A stretch of 12,945 bases of DNA from RUG14186 sp964644555 (GCA_964644555.1 CAZXWI010000043.1:1-12945), one strand, 5' to 3'. Positions 1-6,385 are shown, counted from the first letter of the stretch. Notes: generated by a model from the sequence alone, not told the origin. Translations and numbers: made by a program.

Positions 1-653
1 ATATTGACACTAATATCGCCTCCGGGAATAAACACTTGCGTAATTCCCGAAAAATTTCCATCTTCAGTTGTATACACTCGCTTCACGCAAAACAACATCA
101 TGTTATCGAGTAAATATAGTCTTTTTTTAATATCCAAATCATCGGATGAAGAAAATTCTATGGTCTTTTTTAAAAAATGACTGTCGAGAATCATGTCCAT
201 CTCTTTTATGACCACATCGTAATTCTCATTTTTTACTTTTGCCCTATACGGCATCATATTTATCTTGAAAAAGCTCGGAAGATTATGCGCCTTATAAAGC
301 CTTTTTATCATTAACACTTTACCGTATTTCTTATTGTTTACTTTTTCCACGCTGATCAAATCATAAGAATCGGGAATGTTTTTAACACAGGTATTTTCGT
401 CAAAACTAAATATTTGCTTTTTGGCATACACTTCTTCGGAAACATAATACCCCACTCGGCTTACCGCCACGATTAAACCTGCATTTTTCAACATTGAAAT
501 GCTTTTTCTTATGGTTGCATCGCTCGTTTCATATATATCACACAAATTCGCAACGCTTGGAAGCTTATCTCCGGGCTTCAGAACACTGCTTTTTATTTTC
601 TTCACCAAATCGTTATACACGAAATCGTACATCGTAAAACTGTATTTCGCCAT
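1..653 (-). CDS. GntR-family transcriptional regulator, C-terminus cut by window edge
   Basis: My own translation of the minus strand from the ATG at 653 stays open for 217 codons to the left edge. Residues about 8-75 form a GntR winged helix: 'KPGDKLPS' (27-33 region), recognition-helix segment 'SDATIRKSI' (44-52), and wing 'VGYYV' (67-71). Residues about 100-217 look like a UTRA-type effector domain, ending in the usual late strand pattern (FCVKRVYTTEDG near 188-199). GntR proteins of the HutC type are usually about 230-245 aa, so only the last few dozen residues are missing. The ATG directly follows the TGA of the upstream GntR gene with no spacer, and a GGAG lies about 10 nt upstream inside that gene, so translation is probably coupled. 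Ligand unknown. Family assignment is fairly sure; the role as local regulator is inferred from context. Confidence 0.82.
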   Translation of the reverse strand, partial: MAKYSFTMYDFVYNDLVKKIKSSVLKPGDKLPSVANLCDIYETSDATIRKSISMLKNAGLIVAVSRVGYYVSEEVYAKKQIFSFDENTCVKNIPDSYDLISVEKVNNKKYGKVLMIKRLYKAHNLPSFFKINMMPYRAKVKNENYDVVIKEMDMILDSHFLKKTIEFSSSDDLDIKKRLYLLDNMMLFCVKRVYTTEDGNFSGITQVFIPGGDISVN

Positions 654-1361
654 TCACACAGATTCTCCGTTAAAAATAAATTCGTCGGGCATTATATAAA
701 TACAATCCCAACCACAAATTTCTCCGTCCATATCACTCAAGCACATTTGCACTTTCACAACTTCCCTTACTTTATTTTTATCTATTTTCAAACTTTTTTT
801 TACTTCGTCTGGAGGAATAACGCAATTAAACGATGTTTTTTGGCTCAATACTCCGGAACACAACTCATCGGGAATCGCTTCGGAAAGAGTTGTATACTCA
901 AGATTCGCTTCATCAAAAGAAACACCCGTAGTATACAAAATATTTCTTACATTCAAGGCTATTATCTTGCCGCTGTCTTTAATTAGCCAATGCAAACTGA
1001 TTATATTTTCATCGGGAGATATTTGCATATTGTACACATCGTATATATCGGGTTTTACTATATTGGCAAAGACAAGTTCGGCATCGGTAAAACCGTTTTT
1101 GAAAAAACTGGTAATGGATACATTTGCCGCATATTCGAATTGGACTCTGTCAAATACAAATGAACCCTTACCCGGTACTGTATAAAGATACCCTTCTTCA
1201 ACAAGATACCGAATAGATTTTTTTACGGTTTCCCTGCTGACATTATATTCGCTGCATAATTCTTTTTCGGAAGGTAGTGCTTGATTCTTTTTATATATAT
1301 TTGAATATATCTTTCTTTTTATTTTGTCGGCAATAATCAGGTATCTAGCTTCTGTTTGCAT
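654..1361 (-). CDS. GntR-family transcriptional regulator (HutC/UTRA-like)
   Basis: Predicted 235-aa DNA-binding regulator. The N-terminal winged helix spans about residues 5-72: 'ALPSEKELCSEYNVSRETV' gives the GntR helix-turn-helix and 'PGKGSFVF' the wing. The rest (about 80-235) resembles a degenerate UTRA ligand domain, with a C-terminal strand 'VVKVQMCLSDMDGE' typical of that fold. I chose the ATG at 1361; a TTG at 1367 is possible. Both starts lie inside the corrinoid protein gene, overlapping it by 17 or 23 bp, so the two genes form one translationally coupled operon. Its stop abuts the start of a second GntR gene. The nearby palindrome at 2042-2056 is a plausible binding site. The effector could be the methylated substrate of the corrinoid system, but this is inference. 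Confidence 0.88.
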   Translation of the reverse strand: MQTEARYLIIADKIKRKIYSNIYKKNQALPSEKELCSEYNVSRETVKKSIRYLVEEGYLYTVPGKGSFVFDRVQFEYAANVSITSFFKNGFTDAELVFANIVKPDIYDVYNMQISPDENIISLHWLIKDSGKIIALNVRNILYTTGVSFDEANLEYTTLSEAIPDELCSGVLSQKTSFNCVIPPDEVKKSLKIDKNKVREVVKVQMCLSDMDGEICGWDCIYIMPDEFIFNGESV

Positions 1362-1989
1362 CTTCAATCCATCCTCTGCATATTTCTACGCCTTTAAATG
1401 CATTTTCAGCAAAACCATCAGCACCAATTTTTCTGTAGACTTCACTCACGCCGCCTATGCCGCCGATAATGATTTTTACGCCACTGCGCAATTCTGTTTT
1501 TTCCAATTTTTCAATAAGCTCTTGTATATAGGCAAGTGTAGTAGTCATGATAGCACTAATTGCAAGTATATCAGGGTGATATTTTGCAACATTTTCACAA
1601 AATACATCAGGCGAAACATCGATCCCTACATCAATAACATCAAATCCGGCAGCTAATGCAGCACTCTTAAAAATCGACTTCCCCAAATCATGTATATCAC
1701 TTTCGATAGTACCCAAAAGTATCGTACCGACCGATGAACACTTAATAACCTTATCCGAAATATCAAATTCGGGCATTTTCATTACATTATCGTAAATAAT
1801 ACCTGCCATCATAAGATCACTGAGCGTGTAAACTCCATTACTGTACATTGCGCCTATTTCTGTCATTGCTTGATTGAGCGTATCAAAAATATCGATATGC
1901 TCGCAACCGGATGCAATACATCGGGGAATAAGACTTATAACACTATCCTCATCAAGTGATATAAACATTTCTTTCAGCAAAGCCAACAT
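1345..1989 (-). CDS. Corrinoid (methylcobamide carrier) protein, MtaC/MtbC/MttC family
   Basis: A 214-aa protein of the small methyltransferase corrinoid-carrier family, which holds a cobamide that accepts a methyl group from a substrate-specific methyltransferase and passes it to a second methyltransferase. Residues about 1-85 fit the N-terminal helical B12-binding domain ('MTEIGAMYSNGVYTLSDLM', 42-60). Residues 86-212 fit the Rossmann B12 domain. D98-I-H-D-L-G103 is the D-x-H-x-x-G motif, with H100 as lower cobalt ligand; S145-A-I replaces S-x-L; 'GGIGG' (177-181) closes the nucleotide-tail site. I prefer the ATG at 1989 over the GTG at 2004 because GGAGGG (1997-2002) lies 7 nt upstream of the ATG and overlaps the GTG. 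It is first in an operon with two GntR regulators. Unusually, no cognate substrate methyltransferase adjoins it; the nearest candidate is the UroD-type gene at 6526-7719. Confidence 0.93.
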   Translation of the reverse strand: MLALLKEMFISLDEDSVISLIPRCIASGCEHIDIFDTLNQAMTEIGAMYSNGVYTLSDLMMAGIIYDNVMKMPEFDISDKVIKCSSVGTILLGTIESDIHDLGKSIFKSAALAAGFDVIDVGIDVSPDVFCENVAKYHPDILAISAIMTTTLAYIQELIEKLEKTELRSGVKIIIGGIGGVSEVYRKIGADGFAENAFKGVEICRGWIEDANRS

Positions 1990-1996
1990 AAATAAA

Positions 1997-2002
1997 CCCT
2001 CC
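1997..2002 (-). promoter_or_regulatory. Ribosome binding site of the corrinoid protein
   Basis: GGAGGG on the minus strand, 7 nt before the ATG at 1989. It overlaps the alternative GTG start at 2004-2002, so it decides the start in favour of the ATG. Confidence 0.85.
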
Positions 2003-2015
2003 ACTATGTATTTTT

Positions 2016-2043
2016 ATTATACAATTTAATTTTCGTGTTTCAA
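2016..2043 (-). promoter_or_regulatory. Sigma-A promoter of the corrinoid protein/GntR operon
   Basis: On the minus strand, TTGAAA (2043-2038) and TATAAT (2021-2016) are separated by 16 bp. Transcription would start near 2009, giving a leader of about 20 nt. The -35 box overlaps the palindrome at 2042-2056 by two bases, so a protein bound there would be expected to interfere with this promoter. Confidence 0.7.
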
Positions 2044-2056
2044 TGTCATTGACATT
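2042..2056. promoter_or_regulatory. Perfect palindrome, probable GntR operator between divergent promoters
   Basis: AATGTCA-T-TGACATT is a perfect dyad with 7-bp arms and one central base. It overlaps the leftward -35 and ends 15 bp before the rightward -35 at 2072. Position, symmetry and two co-encoded GntR regulators suggest an operator. GntR operators commonly have a GT-N(x)-AC core, which this has (GTCATTGAC). Binding by either regulator is inferred. Confidence 0.65.
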
Positions 2057-2071
2057 TTAACCGAAAAAAAA

Positions 2072-2100
2072 TTGACAAAAATATATAACTATGCTACAAT
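2072..2100 (+). promoter_or_regulatory. Consensus sigma-A promoter of the membrane protein/CobW operon
   Basis: TTGACA (2072-2077) and TACAAT (2095-2100) are separated by 17 bp, near-perfect consensus. Transcription would begin around 2107, leaving a leader of about 30 nt with no room for a cobalamin riboswitch. Confidence 0.82.
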
Positions 2101-2138
2101 CTATGTATTACAGGTAAACTGCAGAAAGGAAGCCCATT

Positions 2139-2420
2139 ATGTTTGATAATTTTGATTATGATGAATATAAAAGCCAATTTTTTAATGCACTCAAATCTTT
2201 GGATGTTATTTTTTCGTTCGTCATGGCAATGCTCGGAGTGACAACCACGCTGATATCGGCATTCATTAAAGGAAGGTTGAGAATCGTCCTTATCGTGGTC
2301 GGCATCATAGTCGTTGCCGCTTCTACTGATTTACTTCGCAAAAATATATTTAAACATATTGATGATAAATTTAAAGTAGATATCACAAATAATATAAACA
2401 GGAGTTCAAGAAGACGATGA
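2139..2420 (+). CDS. Small membrane protein with two predicted helices, unknown function
   Basis: A 93-aa protein I do not recognise. Residues 1-19 are acidic and soluble. Two hydrophobic segments follow, about 21-42 (from LDVIFSFVMAM) and 48-65 (IVLIVVGIIVVAAST), joined by a short basic turn KGRLR. The C-terminal tail (66-93) is charged and ends SSRRR. This suggests a hairpin in the cytoplasmic membrane with both ends in the cytosol, by the positive-inside rule applied by eye. AAAGGA stands 8 nt before the ATG. Its stop overlaps the CobW start in an ATGA, so the two are translationally coupled. It could be a small subunit or regulator of cobalt uptake, but nothing in the sequence proves that. 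Confidence 0.75.
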   Translation: MFDNFDYDEYKSQFFNALKSLDVIFSFVMAMLGVTTTLISAFIKGRLRIVLIVVGIIVVAASTDLLRKNIFKHIDDKFKVDITNNINRSSRRR

Positions 2421-3007
2421 AAATAATTCTTTTGGGAGGATTTCTCGGCAGCGGAAAGACTTCCGTATTAATGAGAATCGCACAATATATAACGAAACAT
2501 AATATATCAGACAAAAAGACTCCCCTCGTAATCATAGAAAACGAAATCGGAGAAATAAGCATTGACAGTAAAATATTAGGAGATTACAAAGTCAAGGAAC
2601 TGTTCTCGGGCTGCATATGCTGCTCTCTTGTAGGAGATCTCACTATTTCCATTAATCAAATTCGTGAGGATTTTGATCCGAAATATATAATAGTCGAAGC
2701 AACCGGCTTAGCTCTTCCCGACAAAATAGCAGAAACGATTCTACAATACACAAAGGATTGCGAATACCTTAAAATCATAACCATAGCAGATGCATCACGC
2801 TTTGACGAAATCACAGAATCCATCGATATTTTCTTTAATAATCAAATGAAGTGCGGGAATATTATGCTGCTCAACAAAATCGACTTAGTAGATGAAAACA
2901 AGAAGAACCAAACACTTACAAAGCTTTTTGACATAAATCCGAATGCAGAATTATATGCGATATGCGCAAATCAAAATATAGACTGCGTACTGGAAAAAAT
3001 ATTATAG
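2417..3007 (+). CDS. CobW/COG0523-family GTPase (G3E P-loop metallochaperone), short form
   Basis: A 196-aa G3E-family GTPase. The Walker A loop is GGFLGSGKTS (7-16); 'ENEIGEISID' (41-50) matches the switch region; GCICC (65-69) is the metal-binding C-x-C-C motif diagnostic of COG0523; EATG (94-97) fits the Walker B region; NKID (153-156) gives guanine specificity. COG0523 proteins deliver or insert metals such as Zn, Co or Fe. The usual CobW C-terminal domain and His-rich loop are absent: most members are 300 aa or more and this one stops just after the G domain. The next gene encodes a His-rich protein that may supply the missing part. Coupled by ATGA to the upstream membrane protein. Placement opposite a corrinoid protein suggests a role in cobalt or corrinoid handling, as inference. 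Confidence 0.9.
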   Translation: MKIILLGGFLGSGKTSVLMRIAQYITKHNISDKKTPLVIIENEIGEISIDSKILGDYKVKELFSGCICCSLVGDLTISINQIREDFDPKYIIVEATGLALPDKIAETILQYTKDCEYLKIITIADASRFDEITESIDIFFNNQMKCGNIMLLNKIDLVDENKKNQTLTKLFDINPNAELYAICANQNIDCVLEKIL

Positions 3008-3019
3008 AAAGGAGTAATT

Positions 3020-3499
3020 ATGCCAAATAAATCAAAAGAAGAATTTGTACATTCCGAATGTGCTTCACACAATCATAACACGAACGAAGTTCATTCGCAT
3101 GATGAAAACTGTTCATGCGGACATTGCCACCACGAACATGATGAAACCCAGCACCACCATGAAAACAACACCGTATCGGTAACTAATCACGAAGGTGCGA
3201 TTGTCGGCACATTGACATCTAATTCAGATATCGGTTATGCAAATCTCAAAGAGAAGTGCTACATATATATCAATGAATTGAAAGACTGGGCATTATCCGA
3301 AAAATACCTCATTGGGCATATAAAAGGATATGTGGAGAGTGCTGAGTATAGTTGCGTATTCTCAACAACAGGACACGATATCACAATAACCGAATCTACA
3401 CAAGAAACAAGCGGAAATAATAATTTTAATATCGTTTGTATATTATTAGGTATCACAGAAGAAATACTTAAAAACAAATTAAATACATACGCCATCTAG
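3020..3499 (+). CDS. His/Cys-rich putative metal-binding protein, partner of the CobW GTPase
   Basis: A 159-aa soluble protein with no family I recognise. Residues 11-47 carry twelve His and four Cys (C14, C31, C33, C36), including CSCGHCHH and a HHH run, and many acidic residues. This is typical of metal storage or metallochaperone tails. Residues about 51-159 seem to be a folded alpha/beta domain (YIYINELKDWALSEKYLIGHIKGYVE, 81-106), with no signal peptide or membrane segment. AAAGGAG sits 5 nt before the ATG and only 12 nt separate it from the CobW stop, so it is surely cotranscribed. In many COG0523 proteins the His-rich stretch and C-terminal domain are in one chain; here they may have been separated. 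The bound metal (Co, Zn or Ni) cannot be told. Confidence 0.82.
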   Translation: MPNKSKEEFVHSECASHNHNTNEVHSHDENCSCGHCHHEHDETQHHHENNTVSVTNHEGAIVGTLTSNSDIGYANLKEKCYIYINELKDWALSEKYLIGHIKGYVESAEYSCVFSTTGHDITITESTQETSGNNNFNIVCILLGITEEILKNKLNTYAI

Positions 3500-3504
3500 C
3501 TTAT

Positions 3505-3573
3505 AAACTCTCTCATATATTATAAATGTATCTCTCCGAACAATCGTATTTTTATACTAATGAGAGAGTTTTT
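3505..3573 (+). terminator. Probable terminator with unusually long arm spacing
   Basis: Perfect 12-nt arms, AAACTCTCTCAT (3505-3516) and ATGAGAGAGTTT (3560-3571), end in a T-rich run on the plus strand. The 43-nt interior can fold into a second imperfect stem (TATAAA 3521-3526 with TTTATA 3551-3556). It lies right after the His-rich gene. The T-run favours termination of plus-strand transcription. Confidence 0.65.
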
Positions 3574-3699
3574 ATTGTCATAACCAAACCGCTTTATTTT
3601 ACTACATATTTTATTTAAAGCCTTTTTCGTTATTTTTCAATGTAATATCGATTAACATATAAAATATTATCCATATAATTGCAATACTGTTTATTAAAA

Positions 3700-3726
3700 T
3701 AAAAAAACAGCACATTTCTGTGCTGT
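3700..3726 (-). terminator. Rho-independent terminator of the tRNA-fMet gene
   Basis: On the minus strand, ACAGCACA-GAAA-TGTGCTGT (3726-3707) makes an 8-bp stem closed by a GNRA tetraloop and is followed at once by a run of seven T. It begins 9 nt after the tRNA CCA end. Confidence 0.93.
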
Positions 3727-3735
3727 GAATTGACT

Positions 3736-3811
3736 TGGTTGCGGGGACAGGACTCGAACCTGCGACCTCCGGGTTATGAGCCCGACGAGCTGCCAATTGC
3801 TCCACCCCGCG
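3736..3811 (-). tRNA. Initiator tRNA-fMet (anticodon CAT)
   Basis: A 76-nt cloverleaf with CCA encoded. The acceptor stem CGCGGGG/CCCCGCA has the C1-A72 mismatch that marks bacterial initiator tRNAs. The anticodon arm is TCGGG-CTCATAA-CCCGG, with the three G-C pairs needed for P-site entry, and the D stem has A11-U24, another initiator signature. The T arm is GCAGG-TTCGAGT-CCTGT. It charges methionine for translation initiation. It stands alone between two unrelated operons, with its own promoter and terminator. Confidence 0.97.
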
Positions 3812-3823
3812 ATAGCAAAAATT

Positions 3824-3852
3824 ATTATACTATAATAGTTTTTACTTGTCAA
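3824..3852 (-). promoter_or_regulatory. Consensus promoter of tRNA-fMet
   Basis: On the minus strand TTGACA (3852-3847), 17-bp spacer, TATAAT (3829-3824): a perfect sigma-A promoter, placing the start a few bases before the mature tRNA 5' end at 3811. It lies just after the reductase stop codon. Confidence 0.9.
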
Positions 3853-3875
3853 TAGTTTTTATGCATATTTTTTAT

Positions 3876-5033
3876 TTAGCATCCGAATAATTCTTTTGCC
3901 TTTTGCATTTTTGAAATAATATCCACTCCAAAAGGACAATTTCCCATGCAGATTCCACATTCAACACATTCATCGGCATGATGCTCAAGCTGCATATAAT
4001 GTTCTTTTACGGTAGGCGGCACACAGTTTTGAATCAAAGCAAGATCCACGCATTTATTTACCGCAGCAATATCTATTACACTTGTGCAAGGTGCGCAATG
4101 CCCGCAATACATACAATGACCGGTGAAAAAAGAATCCAAACTGCTTGATAAAAATGTGCTGTATTCACATTCTTTATCCGTTTTATCATAGTATTTAAGA
4201 GCTTCCTTCATTTCATCAACGCTTTTCGCCCCTATCATAACGGATGAAACCGAAGGTCGATCCAGCGCATACTTAATACATTGCCAAGGATTCATTGCTC
4301 TGCCGAAGGGAGATTCCCTTTCGCTCAGCAAAAGGCCTGCTGCATAAGCTTTCATAACGGTAATGGCAACTCCATTGCTTTCGCAATATTTATACAATTC
4401 CGCTCTTTCACCGCTTATACCTCTATAGCAGCCATTCACCTCCAAATGCGATCCGATAAGATTGGCATCATCTCCGGGAGCCATCATATCATAAACAGGG
4501 TTAAGGCTGAAAAGTATTACATCTATCACACCGGTTTGAGCCGCAAGTTTGGCTATTTTGGCATTATGAGTAGATATTCCGATATATCCGACAGAACCTT
4601 CTTTCTTTAGTTCTTCCGCTTTTTTAAGTAGCCCACCGTTAATAATAATATCAAAGTCGCTTACTTCATCGCAGTTATGCAGCATTTCGATATCCACATA
4701 ATCAACATGCATTCTATTTAAGAAATCCTCATATGAATACATAGCCTCATCGATTATTCGAGTTCTTCTGTACTGCCCTGTTTTATCGAAAATATTACCG
4801 AAATGCCCTTGCAGAATATATTTATCTCTTGGGTATTTCCTCAACGCATTTCCGATATTGCTTCTAACCTGTGGGTGGGCATTGTAAATATCGATAATGT
4901 TTATTCCGCATTCGATTGCGCAGTCGATTATATCGGCGGTAAGCTTTTCATCGATAATCTTTTCAAATCCGCCGCTGCCTATTCCCAACTCGCTTACCTG
5001 AAGTCCTGTTCTTCCCAACTGTCTGTATTTCAT
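3876..5033 (-). CDS. Aldo/keto reductase-like protein with two C-terminal Fe-S cysteine clusters
   Basis: A 385-aa protein with an N-terminal AKR TIM barrel (about 1-290; 'RQLGRTGLQVSELGIG' at the start, 'GYIGIST' at 149-155) and a ferredoxin-like tail. Cysteines C307-x2-C310-x2-C313-x2-C316 and C356-x2-C359-x2-C362-x3-C366-P could bind two [4Fe-4S] clusters. Of the AKR catalytic tetrad I can place Asp48 and His119. The Tyr expected five residues after Asp appears as His53 (DIYNAH) and the Lys of the next strand is not evident (YILQGHFGN, 72-80), so it may not act as a normal NADPH reductase. GGAGG lies 5 nt before the ATG. It follows an MFS gene by 60 bp containing a hairpin. It may be an electron-transfer or redox protein for the methyltransferase pathway, by inference. 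No terminator is visible after it. Confidence 0.88.
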   Translation of the reverse strand: MKYRQLGRTGLQVSELGIGSGGFEKIIDEKLTADIIDCAIECGINIIDIYNAHPQVRSNIGNALRKYPRDKYILQGHFGNIFDKTGQYRRTRIIDEAMYSYEDFLNRMHVDYVDIEMLHNCDEVSDFDIIINGGLLKKAEELKKEGSVGYIGISTHNAKIAKLAAQTGVIDVILFSLNPVYDMMAPGDDANLIGSHLEVNGCYRGISGERAELYKYCESNGVAITVMKAYAAGLLLSERESPFGRAMNPWQCIKYALDRPSVSSVMIGAKSVDEMKEALKYYDKTDKECEYSTFLSSSLDSFFTGHCMYCGHCAPCTSVIDIAAVNKCVDLALIQNCVPPTVKEHYMQLEHHADECVECGICMGNCPFGVDIISKMQKAKELFGC

Positions 5034-5061
5034 ATTTACCTCCGTAAAATATATATTCCAA

Positions 5062-5087
5062 TAGGCTATCGCACAAGCAATAGCCTA
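5062..5087. repeat. Intercistronic inverted repeat between MFS and reductase genes
   Basis: TAGGCTAT (5062-5069) and ATAGCCTA (5080-5087) form an 8-bp stem; beyond one C/A mismatch, two more pairs extend it to an ACAA loop. In the transcribed (minus) direction it is followed by a T-poor sequence, so it is more likely a processing or mRNA-stability hairpin, or a weak attenuator, than a full terminator. Confidence 0.7.
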
Positions 5088-5093
5088 CTTTCA

Positions 5094-6266
5094 TCAAGCT
5101 TTTTTATTAACTCTGTTTTGATATATTATTTCCGCAATAAATAAAACAATCAACCCTATCATAGCGGTAATTAATCTCGCACTTGCATCACTGCTTATCA
5201 TTGCGGAAGGTGCGGTTATCAAATATGGTACAAGGTAAACACCGAGTGATGCACCTGCATTTACCATAGCCATCGAAGCCGTAATGACGGAAGAATCCGA
5301 CTGTTTTGCCACGTCCAAATATACTTTCGGTGAAAAAATCCCTTGAGCAAAAGCTGCAATAATAATGCCAAATACAGAAATCCAAATATCATCCGAAAAT
5401 GCTATTATCCCAAATCCCACAGCTTCCATAGCAAAACATACACTCAATGTCCACCTATCGAGTTTTTTTATAACTTTCGATAAACATATTGCAGATATAA
5501 ATAATACTACCTGCCATATTGCCGACAAATAACTTGCAACCGCCACATTTCCGAAACCCTTTTCTTCAACAAGGTACGATATATTAAAAGAATATGTCAT
5601 ATAAAACATAATAAACAAAAGCGTTACAACAACATTATGTATTAAATATTTATTCCATATTTTTACTTTTTTGTCGCCATATACCGAAATCTTTCGTTCT
5701 TCCTTAGGTCCTTCGGGTAGCAGTAATATGCCGCTTAACAATGATACAAAACCAAACAAAAATGACAAATACCCGTATCTCCAACTGTGCAGAGCAAGTA
5801 CACCCGTCAGCAAATTCAGCAGTATCGTACCTATTGACTGAATCATCTGCTGAGCGCCCATTACTTTTGCAGCTTCATCGGAATCGGTGTAATTCTCCGT
5901 AATGATCGATTTGCTTACGGTAGATATAATAGCAGCGGAAAACCCGATAACGACGCTTGATACATACAACATTGCTAAAGTTCTGCCGAAAAAGAATGCT
6001 ATCAAACCGCCTAGAACCGTACCACCCTGGAATAAAATGACTATACGGCGTTTCGATAATTTCGATGCAAAATACCCAACTGTCAAATTTGTAAACAGCT
6101 CGACCAGCATTATTAGCGAATAAACATTCTGTATCTGAACGACCGAAGCATTCGGGAATGATTTTGTCATATCAGCTAAAAGCAACGGCACCATATTTTC
6201 GATATTCAAATACATTGAAAGCACCATTATTGAGATAAATATACCGACTTTGGTCTTCTTTTTCAT
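5094..6266 (-). CDS. MFS transporter (12 TM), substrate unknown
   Basis: A 390-aa major facilitator protein in the cytoplasmic membrane. After the basic MKKKTK start there are about twelve hydrophobic segments in two six-helix halves, split by a charged central loop near residues 190-205 (EGPKEERKISVYGDKK). Between helices 2 and 3 'GYFASKLSKRR' fits the MFS signature G-x-x-x-D-R-x-G-R-R loop in weak form. I chose the ATG at 6266 because GGGAGG precedes it by 5 nt and the preceding 23 codons of a longer frame read as hydrophilic, non-conserved sequence upstream of that RBS. It precedes the Fe-S reductase and follows the UroD-type operon, so it may import a methylated substrate or export a product. 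A perfect 18-bp inverted repeat lies 60 bp upstream. Confidence 0.88.
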   Translation of the reverse strand: MKKKTKVGIFISIMVLSMYLNIENMVPLLLADMTKSFPNASVVQIQNVYSLIMLVELFTNLTVGYFASKLSKRRIVILFQGGTVLGGLIAFFFGRTLAMLYVSSVVIGFSAAIISTVSKSIITENYTDSDEAAKVMGAQQMIQSIGTILLNLLTGVLALHSWRYGYLSFLFGFVSLLSGILLLPEGPKEERKISVYGDKKVKIWNKYLIHNVVVTLLFIMFYMTYSFNISYLVEEKGFGNVAVASYLSAIWQVVLFISAICLSKVIKKLDRWTLSVCFAMEAVGFGIIAFSDDIWISVFGIIIAAFAQGIFSPKVYLDVAKQSDSSVITASMAMVNAGASLGVYLVPYLITAPSAMISSDASARLITAMIGLIVLFIAEIIYQNRVNKKA

Positions 6267-6325
6267 ATAAACCTCCCAAGATTTATTCCAAATTCCCATA
6301 ATCCTGATTGGTATATCAAAATGCC

Positions 6326-6371
6326 AATTTATCACAAATCGATGGATTCAAATATCGATTTGTGATAAATT
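6326..6371. repeat. Perfect 18-bp inverted repeat upstream of the MFS gene
   Basis: The arms at 6326-6343 (AATTTATCACAAATCGAT) and 6354-6371 are exact reverse complements around a 10-nt centre. No T-run follows on either strand. It sits between the small ORF (stop at 6386) and the MFS start at 6266. A weak minus-strand promoter, TTGTGA-N16-TATACC, could have its -35 within the right-transcribed arm, which would make the dyad an operator. Alternatively it is an RNA hairpin that protects or separates the upstream message. Confidence 0.75.
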
Positions 6372-6385
6372 ATTAACTTATTGAC

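Noticed and set aside
2005..2138. Cobalamin riboswitch ahead of the corrinoid or CobW operon
   Set aside because: The leaders are only about 20-30 nt and show no B12-box-like sequence or space for the fold.
3611..3805. 64-codon minus-strand frame including AHNPEVAGSSPVPATK
   Set aside because: It is a translation across the tRNA-fMet gene and its terminator. This kind of peptide is a well-known artefact of tRNA genes.
6267..6335. N-terminal extension of the second MFS protein to a start at 6335
   Set aside because: The extension would be read through the GGGAGG site that serves the ATG at 6266, and the added residues do not resemble a transporter N-terminus.
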